Shown here in pieces: positions 1 to 5,769 of a DNA stretch of 9,872 nt. The notes beneath the pieces are model-generated. The model saw only the letters and a program-made list of their open reading frames with translations, was not told the origin of the DNA and made no database searches. The DNA lies in contig JAISTO010000064.1 in the NCBI GenBank assembly GCA_031272575.1, positions 1 to 9,872 of the forward strand. Reading direction: 5' to 3'. The position numbers and the translations under genes are program-made. Each line of letters begins with the position of its first letter. Positions within the stretch are counted from its first letter, which is position 1. The stretch is from Treponema sp. GTDB taxonomy: Bacteria > Spirochaetota > Spirochaetia > Treponematales > Breznakiellaceae.

Positions 1-40
1 GATTTTTTATTACTAATCGTGTCTTTAATTTGGTGAAAAT

Positions 41-84
41 CGGTGATTATCTGTGTCTATCTGTGTAAATCTGTGGATAAATTC
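41..84. repeat. 10-bp-period tandem repeat abutting the iorA stop codon
   Basis: Three consecutive 10-mers are visible: ATCTGTGTCT (49-58), ATCTGTGTAA (59-68) and ATCTGTGGAT (69-78), preceded by a degenerate copy (cggtgattat, 41-50). The block is AT-rich in a GC-rich setting and ends a few bases from the iorA stop codon. Sequences of this look (CTGTGTAAATCTGTGGAT) are familiar as interspersed intergenic repeats in many environmental and gut bacterial genomes; that is recollection, not a search. Positions 1-40 hold AT-rich sequence with no gene that I can support. Confidence 0.6.
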
Positions 85-2001
85 TTAATCTAAGTTATGG
101 GACAAGTTTAGCCCAAAGGCCCCGAAGGGGCAGACTTCCGCGCAGAGGCCGCAGCCGGCGCAGAGGGATGAGTCTATCCGCACGGATGCGGGGGTATTTC
201 CATCACCCTTAATTGACGAGAGCGCGGGGCAGCCGAGTTTCCTGACGCAGGCGAGGCAGCCCTTGCAGGACGCGGCGTCGAGGCGCGGGGGAGCGGCGTG
301 TTTGGTTTGGGCCGCGCAGGGACCCTCGAAGAGCGCTATGCGGAGGCCGCGCTTTTCGAGGAGGGGGAGGAGCGCGGCAACGGAGTCCTTCAGGGTGAAC
401 GGGTTGAGGGTGACGATATCCGTGACGCCGGCGGCCTGGGCGAGGGCGCGTATGCTGAGCGCCGGCGCGGCCTCGCCCCGCGCGTTGCATGGCATACCGG
501 GGTGGCTCTGCCCGCCGGTCATGGCCGTGGTGCGGTTGTCGAGCACGGCCAGCAGGACGTCCGCGCGGGTATGCACCGCGTTCACAAGGCCCGGCAGCCC
601 CGTGTGAAAGAAGGTCGAGTCCCCGATGAAGGCGACGCTGAGCGTGTCCGGCTCCGCGAGGGGCAGCCCCTGCGCCATGCCGAGGCCCGCGCCCATGCAG
701 AGGCAGGCATCCGTGACCCCCAGGGGCGGCGCCATGCCCAGCGTGTAGCAGCCGATGTCCCCGAAGTACACGGCCCGGCGCCCGCTCCGCGCCACGGCCT
801 CTTTTACCGCGAGGAAACTGCCGCGGTGAGGGCATCCCGCGCAGAGCATGGGGGGCCGGGGCGGGATGTCGACGGGTCCCCCCCCCCTTCCGGGAGTGAT
901 GCCATCCCCCCCCCCTCCGGGAGTGATGCCATACTCCCCCCCTTTGGGGGGGGTAGGGGGGGGTAGGGTATCCAATGCCCGGGCGCTAAGGGCCTTCGCG
1001 ATGAGGAGCGCGTCCAACTCGCCGGCCAGGGGGACGTCCCCCGTATGCCGTCCGTAAATGTCCGCCTTGCGGTGCTGACGGCCGCAGAGGAGCGTGAGGC
1101 TGTCCTCGATGACGGCATCCAGTTCCTCGAACACGAGCACCTCGTCCAGGCCCTCGAGGAACGCCAGCCCCTCCTCGTCCGGGAAGGGGTAAGTTTCCAC
1201 CTTGAGGAGCCGCGCGGCAGGGGGCTTTTCCAAAAGCCCGAGCGCGTCCTGGAGGTAGGCCCAACTCGCGCCCCCCGCCGCAACGCCGAAGCGAGGGGGG
1301 CTTTTATCATCATTGTTGATAGTGATGACGCGGCTGCCGGGCCTGCGCGCCCCCTCGGCCTTCATGCGGCGCTGGGCATCCTCGACTTCGAGGTGCCCCC
1401 TGTAGGCCCTGCTCGGAAAGATGACCCAGCGCCCGCCCGCGCGGTCGAAGCCCGCGTTCTCAGGGGTGGGGATCGGGGGGAGCAACTCGACCGGCGCGCG
1501 GCAGTGGCAGACCCGCGTCGTGGGCCTTATGATGACCGGACGGCCGTAACGCGCGGACCACTCGAAGGCTTCGGCCGTCATGCGGTAGGCGTCCTCGACA
1601 GAGGCGGGGTCGAAGACGGCCACTTTCGCGTAGAGGCCGAAGCGCCGCGTGTCCTGCTCGGTCTGCGAGGAGAGCGGGCCGGGGTCGTCCGCGACCGCGA
1701 GGACCAGCGCGCCCGCAACGCCCAGGTAGTTGAGGCTCATAAGGGGGTCGCTCGCCACATTGAGCCCCACCTGCTTCATGGTGACCAGGGCGCGGGAGCC
1801 GGCCAGCGCCGCCCCCGCCGCCACCTCGAGCGCCGTTTTCTCGTTAACGGACCACTCGACGTGCACGTCCGGCCCCGCGCGCTTTGCCGCGGTTTCGAGT
1901 ATCTCGGTGGATGGGGTACCCGGGTACCCGGTAATGACTTTCACGCCCGCGCGGAGCGCGCCCAGCGCGATGGCCTCGTTGCCCAGGAGCAGTTGTTTCA
2001 T
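85..2001 (-). CDS. iorA: Indolepyruvate:ferredoxin oxidoreductase, alpha subunit (IorA)
   Basis: A 638-residue cytoplasmic thiamine-diphosphate (TPP) enzyme subunit. With IorB it oxidatively decarboxylates aryl 2-oxoacids such as indolepyruvate to the aryl-acetyl-CoA, reducing ferredoxin; the reaction can run in reverse. Visible domains in order: N-terminal pyrimidine-binding domain opening with GYPGTPSTEI (25-34); a CAGCPHR motif (387-393); a TPP-binding domain with GDIGCYTLG (414-422), IGDSTFFHTG (459-468) and DNRTTAMTGG (488-497); a C-terminal two-cluster ferredoxin domain with cysteines 579, 582, 585, 591 and 614, 617, 620, 624. The protein is somewhat longer than usual because of a Pro/Gly-rich insertion near residues 345-376, encoded by a DNA repeat. 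It starts 6 nt after the von Willebrand gene, so it is probably the last gene of that operon. Shine-Dalgarno is weak (TAGG about 7 nt upstream). No iorB is seen in the 84 bases left of it. The family assignment is very secure; the exact substrate is inferred. Confidence 0.96.
   Translation of the reverse strand: MKQLLLGNEAIALGALRAGVKVITGYPGTPSTEILETAAKRAGPDVHVEWSVNEKTALEVAAGAALAGSRALVTMKQVGLNVASDPLMSLNYLGVAGALVLAVADDPGPLSSQTEQDTRRFGLYAKVAVFDPASVEDAYRMTAEAFEWSARYGRPVIIRPTTRVCHCRAPVELLPPIPTPENAGFDRAGGRWVIFPSRAYRGHLEVEDAQRRMKAEGARRPGSRVITINNDDKSPPRFGVAAGGASWAYLQDALGLLEKPPAARLLKVETYPFPDEEGLAFLEGLDEVLVFEELDAVIEDSLTLLCGRQHRKADIYGRHTGDVPLAGELDALLIAKALSARALDTLPPPTPPKGGEYGITPGGGGDGITPGRGGGPVDIPPRPPMLCAGCPHRGSFLAVKEAVARSGRRAVYFGDIGCYTLGMAPPLGVTDACLCMGAGLGMAQGLPLAEPDTLSVAFIGDSTFFHTGLPGLVNAVHTRADVLLAVLDNRTTAMTGGQSHPGMPCNARGEAAPALSIRALAQAAGVTDIVTLNPFTLKDSVAALLPLLEKRGLRIALFEGPCAAQTKHAAPPRLDAASCKGCLACVRKLGCPALSSIKGDGNTPASVRIDSSLCAGCGLCAEVCPFGAFGLNLSHNLD
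876..968. repeat. In-frame GC-rich repeat inserted in the iorA linker
   Basis: Two copies of a 27-bp unit share the 17-mer at 889-905 and 916-932 (tccgggagtgatgccat), each preceded by a run of ten C (878-887 and 906-915). Next to them lies a palindrome, C7-TTT-G8 (936-953), followed by TA-G8-TA-GGG (954-968). On the coding strand this gives a Pro/Gly-rich stretch around PPTPPKGGE and two GITPG repeats, between the Rossmann-like domain and the CAGCPHR motif. The 27-bp period is nine codons, so the reading frame is kept. It looks like a small palindromic element tolerated in a flexible linker, comparable in principle to the Rickettsia palindromic elements. Confidence 0.7.
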
Positions 2002-2007
2002 AGCAGC

Positions 2008-3141
2008 CTACTGCGGCAGCATGATCGCGGTGATCTTTATGCCGCGCTTGCGGGCCTCGGCGTCGACCATATCCTTCGAGACCATGCCCAACTGCCGCTT
2101 GTGGGGCGGCGCGTCACCCGCAAGGATTATCAGCCTTGATTCACTTTGCCATTCAAACTTGATTGCCGCCTCGTAGAGCGCCTCGTAGACCGCTTCGGGA
2201 ATATCGCGGCCCCCGCCGGTTTTCACGCTGTTCAACTGAGTCTGAAAAGCCGAAAAGTCCGTCGTAAAGGGAATCACCTTCGTGAGGTACTCGTCGTAGT
2301 AATCGCGGTAAAGCACCATACCGATTCGGAAACTGCGGAACTGACTCATAATGCCGCGCAGCATGGGGACGAGCGCTCCGCGCACCGCGTCGATGTCATC
2401 TTTCATGCTGCTCGTCGTATCCAGGCAGAGCACCAGGTCCACTGTCCTGCCCCGCTCTTTCTCGAGCGCGCCGCGGATTTTTTCAGCGAGGTCATCCGGC
2501 CCGAGCGCATACAGTAAGTCCCCCCCCCCTGTCTTCGCAATTTCGCCGAACGCCTCGCGCGTGTCATTTAAGAAAGTACCCCCGGGGGGGCCTTCGATAG
2601 GAGTCTGCATCACTTTCAGGATGAAGGGATTGTCGCGGAACGCGCCGCGGTAGTCCGCGTAGGGAAGCGCAAAACTCCGTATGTTGATGTACGTGCCGTC
2701 CACGACATACACTTCGCCGTGCCGCGTGTTTTCATTTCCATAGATGATAATATCCGGGATGTAAATGTGAAAGGCCTCCCCCATGGCGATATCCACTTCA
2801 GGGGTCGAGTCGACAAGTGAATAAATTCTTTCACTGCGGGGGATAGGCCGTCCGTCTATCATGCGGATTTCGTCCCCGTTCACCGCGTTCCATTCGGGCG
2901 CGCAGTACGCGTAGTTCGCTTCCTGGAAGGTAGGGTCGCGGGTCGACTCGACGAGCAGCACCGACCCCATGCCCGGCTTTTTTCGTACAAAAAGATGAAA
3001 GCCCCCCTCGGCCCGCTGCTCGATGCGGAGATCCTCCGCATCGATACGGAGCGCGTCCTGCGCCTGCGTTTGCGCCCGCGCCGGCGGCTGTGCCGCTTGA
3101 AAGAGGAAAAAAAGCATGCCCGCGAAAAAAACCTTTCTCAT
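2008..3141 (-). CDS. Exported von Willebrand factor type A (VWA) domain protein
   Basis: A 377-residue protein. Residues 1-23 look like a Sec signal peptide (MRK, then a hydrophobic stretch, likely cleavage after ARA before Q24), so it should act in the periplasm or outside. Residues 30-200 are a region I do not recognise. A VWA domain covers about 234-375: the metal-ion adhesion site reads DTTSS (241-245, the DxTxS form), with GGGRDIPEA (309-317) and AGDAPPH (341-347) supplying the other usual loops, so divalent-metal and ligand binding is likely intact. The ligand is unknown. The gene sits between an acyl-CoA synthetase (40 nt upstream) and iorA (6 nt downstream), an odd place for an exported protein. 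A run of ten G (2520-2529) lies at codons 205-207, just before the VWA domain. No Shine-Dalgarno precedes the chosen ATG; an in-frame ATG at 3117 would remove most of the signal peptide, so the longer form was kept. Confidence 0.85.
   Translation of the reverse strand: MRKVFFAGMLFFLFQAAQPPARAQTQAQDALRIDAEDLRIEQRAEGGFHLFVRKKPGMGSVLLVESTRDPTFQEANYAYCAPEWNAVNGDEIRMIDGRPIPRSERIYSLVDSTPEVDIAMGEAFHIYIPDIIIYGNENTRHGEVYVVDGTYINIRSFALPYADYRGAFRDNPFILKVMQTPIEGPPGGTFLNDTREAFGEIAKTGGGDLLYALGPDDLAEKIRGALEKERGRTVDLVLCLDTTSSMKDDIDAVRGALVPMLRGIMSQFRSFRIGMVLYRDYYDEYLTKVIPFTTDFSAFQTQLNSVKTGGGRDIPEAVYEALYEAAIKFEWQSESRLIILAGDAPPHKRQLGMVSKDMVDAEARKRGIKITAIMLPQ
2520..2529 (-). repeat. Mononucleotide tract of ten G within the VWA gene
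   Basis: Ten consecutive G on the coding strand encode Gly205-Gly207 and the first base of Asp208. A gain or loss of one base would shift the frame just ahead of the VWA domain (from about residue 234) and eliminate it. A shorter mixed tract, C5G7 on the plus strand, lies at 2579-2590. The tract itself is certain; any function in variation is inference. Confidence 0.7.
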
Positions 3142-3149
3142 CGAATCTA

Positions 3150-3176
3150 ATATCGGCAGAGAGACGCGAAAAGTTA
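3150..3176 (-). promoter_or_regulatory. Possible sigma28-like promoter of the VWA gene
   Basis: Read on the minus strand, TAAC (3176-3173), 15 bases, then GCCGATAT (3157-3150). The same GCCGATAT at the same 15-bp spacing forms the flaB promoter, where the -35 is a perfect TAAA. Eight bases separate it from the ATG at 3141, so a transcript would start almost at the codon. It is weaker than the flaB promoter because of the -35 mismatch and because the gene may simply be read from the upstream operon promoter. Confidence 0.35.
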
Positions 3177-3181
3177 AGGGC

Positions 3182-4915
3182 TTAGCCCTCGTCCTCCTTG
3201 CGGATCACATTCCGCTGGATCTTCCCGCTGATCGTCTTGGGGAGTTCCGGGACAAAGGCCACTATGCGCGGGTACTTGTACGGCGCGGTGACGCGCTTCA
3301 CATGGTTTTGCAGTTCCTTCTTGAGTGCCTCCGAGGGCTCGAAGCCCCGCGCCAGCACTATGCTTGCCTTGACGACCTGGCCGCGCATGGGGTCGGGCGC
3401 GGCGGTAACGGCGCACTCGAGCACCGAGGGGTGCTCCATCAGGGCGCTCTCCACTTCGAAGGGGCCGATGCGGTAGCCCGAGCACTTGATCACGTCATCG
3501 TTGCGGCCCACGAACCAGTACGAGCCGTCCCCGTCGTGCCAGGCCATGTCGCCGGTGCTGTAGCAGCCGTCGTGCCAGCACCTCGCCGTGACCGCCTCGT
3601 CCTTCCAGTAGCCGCGGAAGAGGCCCGGCAGGTCCGTCTCGCCGGGCGCCGGCACCGCGCCCTGGGATGCGGGGGCGTTAATCTCGTACATATTTTTGCC
3701 TGCCGCCGTAATGCTGATGTTCCCCACCATGCCGTCGTCGCAGGGCGCGCCGTTTTCGTCGAGTATGTTCAGGCCGAAGAGCGGCGCGGGCTTGCCCATG
3801 GAGCCGGGCTTCACCGGCAGCCACTTGAAGACCGCGGCCATCACCGACGTTTCCGATTGCCCAAAGCCCTCGCGGATTTCGAGGCCGGTTTTTTCTTTAA
3901 TTTGATGGAACACCTCCGGGCTCAACGGCTCGCCCGCCACGGAACTGTGTTTGATAAAACTGAAGTCGTAGGCGGACAGATCCTCTTTTATGAGATAGCG
4001 GTAGATCGTCGCGGGGGCGCAGAACGAGTACGGGCGAATGCGCTGGATGGCGGCCAGCATACCCGCGGGCGTAAACTTTTCCGTGTCGTACGCGCCAATC
4101 GCGGCGCCGCAGATCCACTGGCCGTATAACTTCCCCCAGGCGAACTTCGCCCAGCCGGAGTCCGTCTGCGTCATGTGGATGGTATCGTCCTCTACCTCCT
4201 GCCAGTACTTCGCGGTGACTATGTGCCCCAAAGGCAGGGTGAAATTGTGCAGCACCATCTTCGGCATTCCGGTGGTGCCTGACGAAAAGTAGATCAGCAT
4301 GGGGTCGCCGTTGCTGGTACCGAGGGCCCCCTCTGGCCGCGCAAAAACCGCGTCAGGCTCCACCGCGTCGAGCACTTCCTCCCAGGCGAGGAACCCGGGC
4401 GCCCTGGCGTTTCCCACCAGGGCCTTCACCGTGACGGTCGGGCACTCCGGCAGCGCGGCCGCCAGGTTGGCAAGCAGGTCAGCGTCATCCACGGTGAGGA
4501 TCATTTTGACTTCCGCGATGCCGCAGCGGTACACGATATCCTTTTTGGTGAGTTGATAGGTACCCGGTATGCAGACCGCGCCGAGTTTCATGAGGGCCAG
4601 CATAAGTACCCACACTTCGGGCCGCTGCTTTAATATCAGCATGACCACATCGCCTTTGCGAATGCCGAGGGACGCGAGCGCGCAGGCGGCCCTGTCGGAG
4701 AGGCGCTTCATGTCGGCAAAGGTGAACGAGCGCATTTCGGCCGCATCGTTCGTCCAGAGGAGCGCGCGTTTCAGCGGCTTGATGCGCGCCCACTCGTCCG
4801 CCACATCGTACGCGAAATTGAAATTGGGCGGAATGACACAGCGGTAATTCGCGTAAAAGTCTTCGTAACTGTCAAACTCGATTCGGGGGCAGTATTTGGA
4901 AAGTATCTCGTTCAT
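3182..4915 (-). CDS. AMP-forming acyl-CoA synthetase (medium-chain/aryl acid ligase type)
   Basis: A 577-residue cytoplasmic enzyme of the acyl-adenylate-forming (ANL) superfamily. It joins a carboxylic acid to CoA through an acyl-AMP intermediate. All core motifs are present: P-loop YFSSGTTGMPK (209-219), GFGQSET (350-356), STGD (453-456) with the nucleotide-ribose Asp456, hinge region GRNDDVIKCSGYRIGP (470-485) and the C-terminal catalytic lysine in TISGKIQR (K565). The KYPR at 547-550 resembles the medium-chain acyl-CoA synthetase branch rather than acetyl-CoA synthetase. Its ATG overlaps the regulator's stop codon (ATGA, 4912-4915) and has a clear AGGA six bases upstream (4925-4922), so it is translationally coupled. 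Being in one operon with iorA suggests substrates such as arylacetates or branched-chain acids, whose CoA esters are the product (or, in reverse, the substrate) of indolepyruvate oxidoreductase. The acid used cannot be told from the sequence. Confidence 0.93.
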   Translation of the reverse strand: MNEILSKYCPRIEFDSYEDFYANYRCVIPPNFNFAYDVADEWARIKPLKRALLWTNDAAEMRSFTFADMKRLSDRAACALASLGIRKGDVVMLILKQRPEVWVLMLALMKLGAVCIPGTYQLTKKDIVYRCGIAEVKMILTVDDADLLANLAAALPECPTVTVKALVGNARAPGFLAWEEVLDAVEPDAVFARPEGALGTSNGDPMLIYFSSGTTGMPKMVLHNFTLPLGHIVTAKYWQEVEDDTIHMTQTDSGWAKFAWGKLYGQWICGAAIGAYDTEKFTPAGMLAAIQRIRPYSFCAPATIYRYLIKEDLSAYDFSFIKHSSVAGEPLSPEVFHQIKEKTGLEIREGFGQSETSVMAAVFKWLPVKPGSMGKPAPLFGLNILDENGAPCDDGMVGNISITAAGKNMYEINAPASQGAVPAPGETDLPGLFRGYWKDEAVTARCWHDGCYSTGDMAWHDGDGSYWFVGRNDDVIKCSGYRIGPFEVESALMEHPSVLECAVTAAPDPMRGQVVKASIVLARGFEPSEALKKELQNHVKRVTAPYKYPRIVAFVPELPKTISGKIQRNVIRKEDEG

Positions 4916-5463
4916 GCGTTTTCCTGTATGATCGTGATGAAACGCGAGGGCGCACCGACCGCGGCCTGCGCGTGGGGGAGCGCCGCGTCGAAGTAGATCG
5001 AGTCCCCGGCCTCGCAGAGGTACTCGCGGCCCGCGACCGTCACTTTAACGCGGCCCTCCACGATGTAGTTAAACTCCTGCCCGCCGTGCGCGACCGGCGC
5101 GGCCGGGGGCCTTGCCGGATCGAGCGACACGAGGAGCGGCTCCATAGTGCGCCCCTTGAAGTTGTACGCCAGCGCCTGAAACTCGTAGCCGGGGTAGCGC
5201 TCCACATCGACCCCCTTGCCGGCCCTGCAGACCGCCGCGGTCGCCATGCGGGGGTCCTCGCCCGTAAGGAGCACGGTCGCGTCCACGCCGAAGCGCGCCG
5301 CTATCTTGTAGAGCGCGCTTATGGGGATGTCCTGCTCGCCGCTTTCGTAGCGGCTGTAATCCGCCAGGGCTATACCCGTCTCGCGGGCCATATCCATCGC
5401 GCTAATCTCGAGCACCTCGCGCAGTTCCCGTATCCTGCCGGGTATATTCGTTTCGTGTGTCAT
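4912..5463 (-). CDS. XRE-family transcriptional regulator with C-terminal cupin domain
   Basis: A 183-residue DNA-binding regulator. Residues 9-65 form a helix-turn-helix of the XRE/Cro type (GRIRELREVLEISAMDMA at 9-26, then the recognition region around DYSRYESGEQDI, 35-46). Residues 105-180 form a single cupin barrel with HGGQEFNYIVEG (126-137) and GDSIYFDAALPHA (153-165); His126, Glu130 and His164 are candidate metal or ligand contacts. Proteins of this build usually sense a small metabolite and control the neighbouring metabolic genes; here it is first in the operon and overlaps the acyl-CoA synthetase by 4 nt, so it probably regulates that operon and itself. The ATG at 5463 was chosen because the domain begins at residue 9 and a sigma70 promoter ends 6 nt before it. 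A longer open frame to 5649 runs back through that promoter and looks non-coding. No Shine-Dalgarno is present, consistent with a leaderless mRNA. Confidence 0.9.
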   Translation of the reverse strand: MTHETNIPGRIRELREVLEISAMDMARETGIALADYSRYESGEQDIPISALYKIAARFGVDATVLLTGEDPRMATAAVCRAGKGVDVERYPGYEFQALAYNFKGRTMEPLLVSLDPARPPAAPVAHGGQEFNYIVEGRVKVTVAGREYLCEAGDSIYFDAALPHAQAAVGAPSRFITIIQENA

Positions 5464-5469
5464 ACCCGT

Positions 5470-5499
5470 AGTATAGCAGGGGGGAAGGGGGTGTGTCAA
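5470..5499 (-). promoter_or_regulatory. Sigma70-type promoter of the XRE-acyl-CoA synthetase operon
   Basis: On the minus strand: TTGACA (5499-5494, perfect -35), 18-bp spacer, TATACT (5475-5470, 5 of 6 matches to TATAAT), then 6 bases and the ATG at 5463. An A/T tract at 5501-5512 upstream of the -35 looks like an UP element. The spacer is almost pure pyrimidine (CCCCC-TT-CCCCCC, 5491-5479). The predicted +1 coincides with the start codon. Confidence 0.8.
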
Positions 5500-5514
5500 G
5501 AAAAAATTTTTCTC

Positions 5515-5541
5515 TAAAGCCGCGTTTTCTCCTGCCGATAT
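5515..5541 (+). promoter_or_regulatory. Sigma28 (FliA) promoter of flaB
   Basis: TAAA (5515-5518), exactly 15 bases, then GCCGATAT (5534-5541). This fits the flagellar sigma28 consensus TAAA-N15-GCCGATAA with a single mismatch at the last base. The expected start of transcription is about 5548-5550. The -35 boxes of this promoter and of the divergent sigma70 promoter lie only 15 bp apart. Confidence 0.85.
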
Positions 5542-5547
5542 AGTAAA

Positions 5548-5769
5548 TGATACCAGAATAGTTTCACGCGCCCGTTGGGCCACCGTGGCACATGACGGTA
5601 TCCCCATGAAGGGGCCGCGAGGCCCCAGGCTATGGGCAAGGCATAACAAGCAGACGACCGGTCAGGGCCGGCCGTCCAGTACAGGCATGAAATGCCAGGC
5701 ATGGATGCCGCGGCGAGAGGGGCTGTAAAGGGAGGCCTCATCGCCTGAAGTGCCAAAGGAGTGAATGAT
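5548..5769 (+). promoter_or_regulatory. Long, hairpin-rich 5' leader of flaB
   Basis: About 220 nt lie between the predicted start of transcription and the flaB ATG. At least six successive small hairpins can be read: GCCC-GTT-GGGC (5570-5580); ACCGT...ACGGT (5582-5599); GGGGCC-GCGA-GGCCCC with a GNRA loop (5611-5626); a two-part stem GACG/CGTC plus CCGG/CCGG (5653-5676); GGCAT-GAA-ATGCC (5684-5696); GGC-ATGGAT-GCC (5698-5709). The leader ends with the Shine-Dalgarno AAAGGAG (5755-5761), 8 nt before the ATG. No protein-coding reading in it is convincing. Control of flagellin translation is the likely role. Confidence 0.6.
5698..5709 (+). promoter_or_regulatory. CsrA-like binding hairpin in the flaB leader
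   Basis: A GGC/GCC stem presents ATGGAT in a six-base loop, which is the classic form of a CsrA site (ANGGA in a hairpin loop). The only other GGA trinucleotides in the leader are AGGGA at 5729-5733 and the Shine-Dalgarno AAGGA at 5756-5760, so all three cluster in the last 70 nt. Flagellin mRNAs in Bacillus and Borrelia are known CsrA targets; its use here is inferred. Confidence 0.45.

Noticed and set aside
298..2139. Long plus-strand reading frames opposite iorA (298-966, 1045-2139)
   Set aside because: They are GC-rich antisense shadows with arginine- and glycine-rich low-information proteins; iorA on the other strand has all family motifs.
3116..4129. Long plus-strand reading frame opposite the acyl-CoA synthetase
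   Set aside because: Antisense shadow of a clearly coding gene, with no recognisable domain.
5464..5649. N-terminal extension of the XRE-cupin gene to an ATG at 5649
   Set aside because: The extra residues look non-coding, and the stretch contains both divergent promoters; the helix-turn-helix domain begins 8 residues after the ATG at 5463.
5606..5728. A 40-codon upstream reading frame in the flaB leader, and a 4-codon frame at 5547
   Set aside because: No ribosome-binding site, a composition dictated by the hairpins and no recognisable protein; both are likely chance.
5761..5769. GTG at 5761 as the flaB start
   Set aside because: The GTG lies in the Shine-Dalgarno AAAGGAG; the ATG at 5770 gives the family N-terminus MIINHN and the usual 286-residue length.
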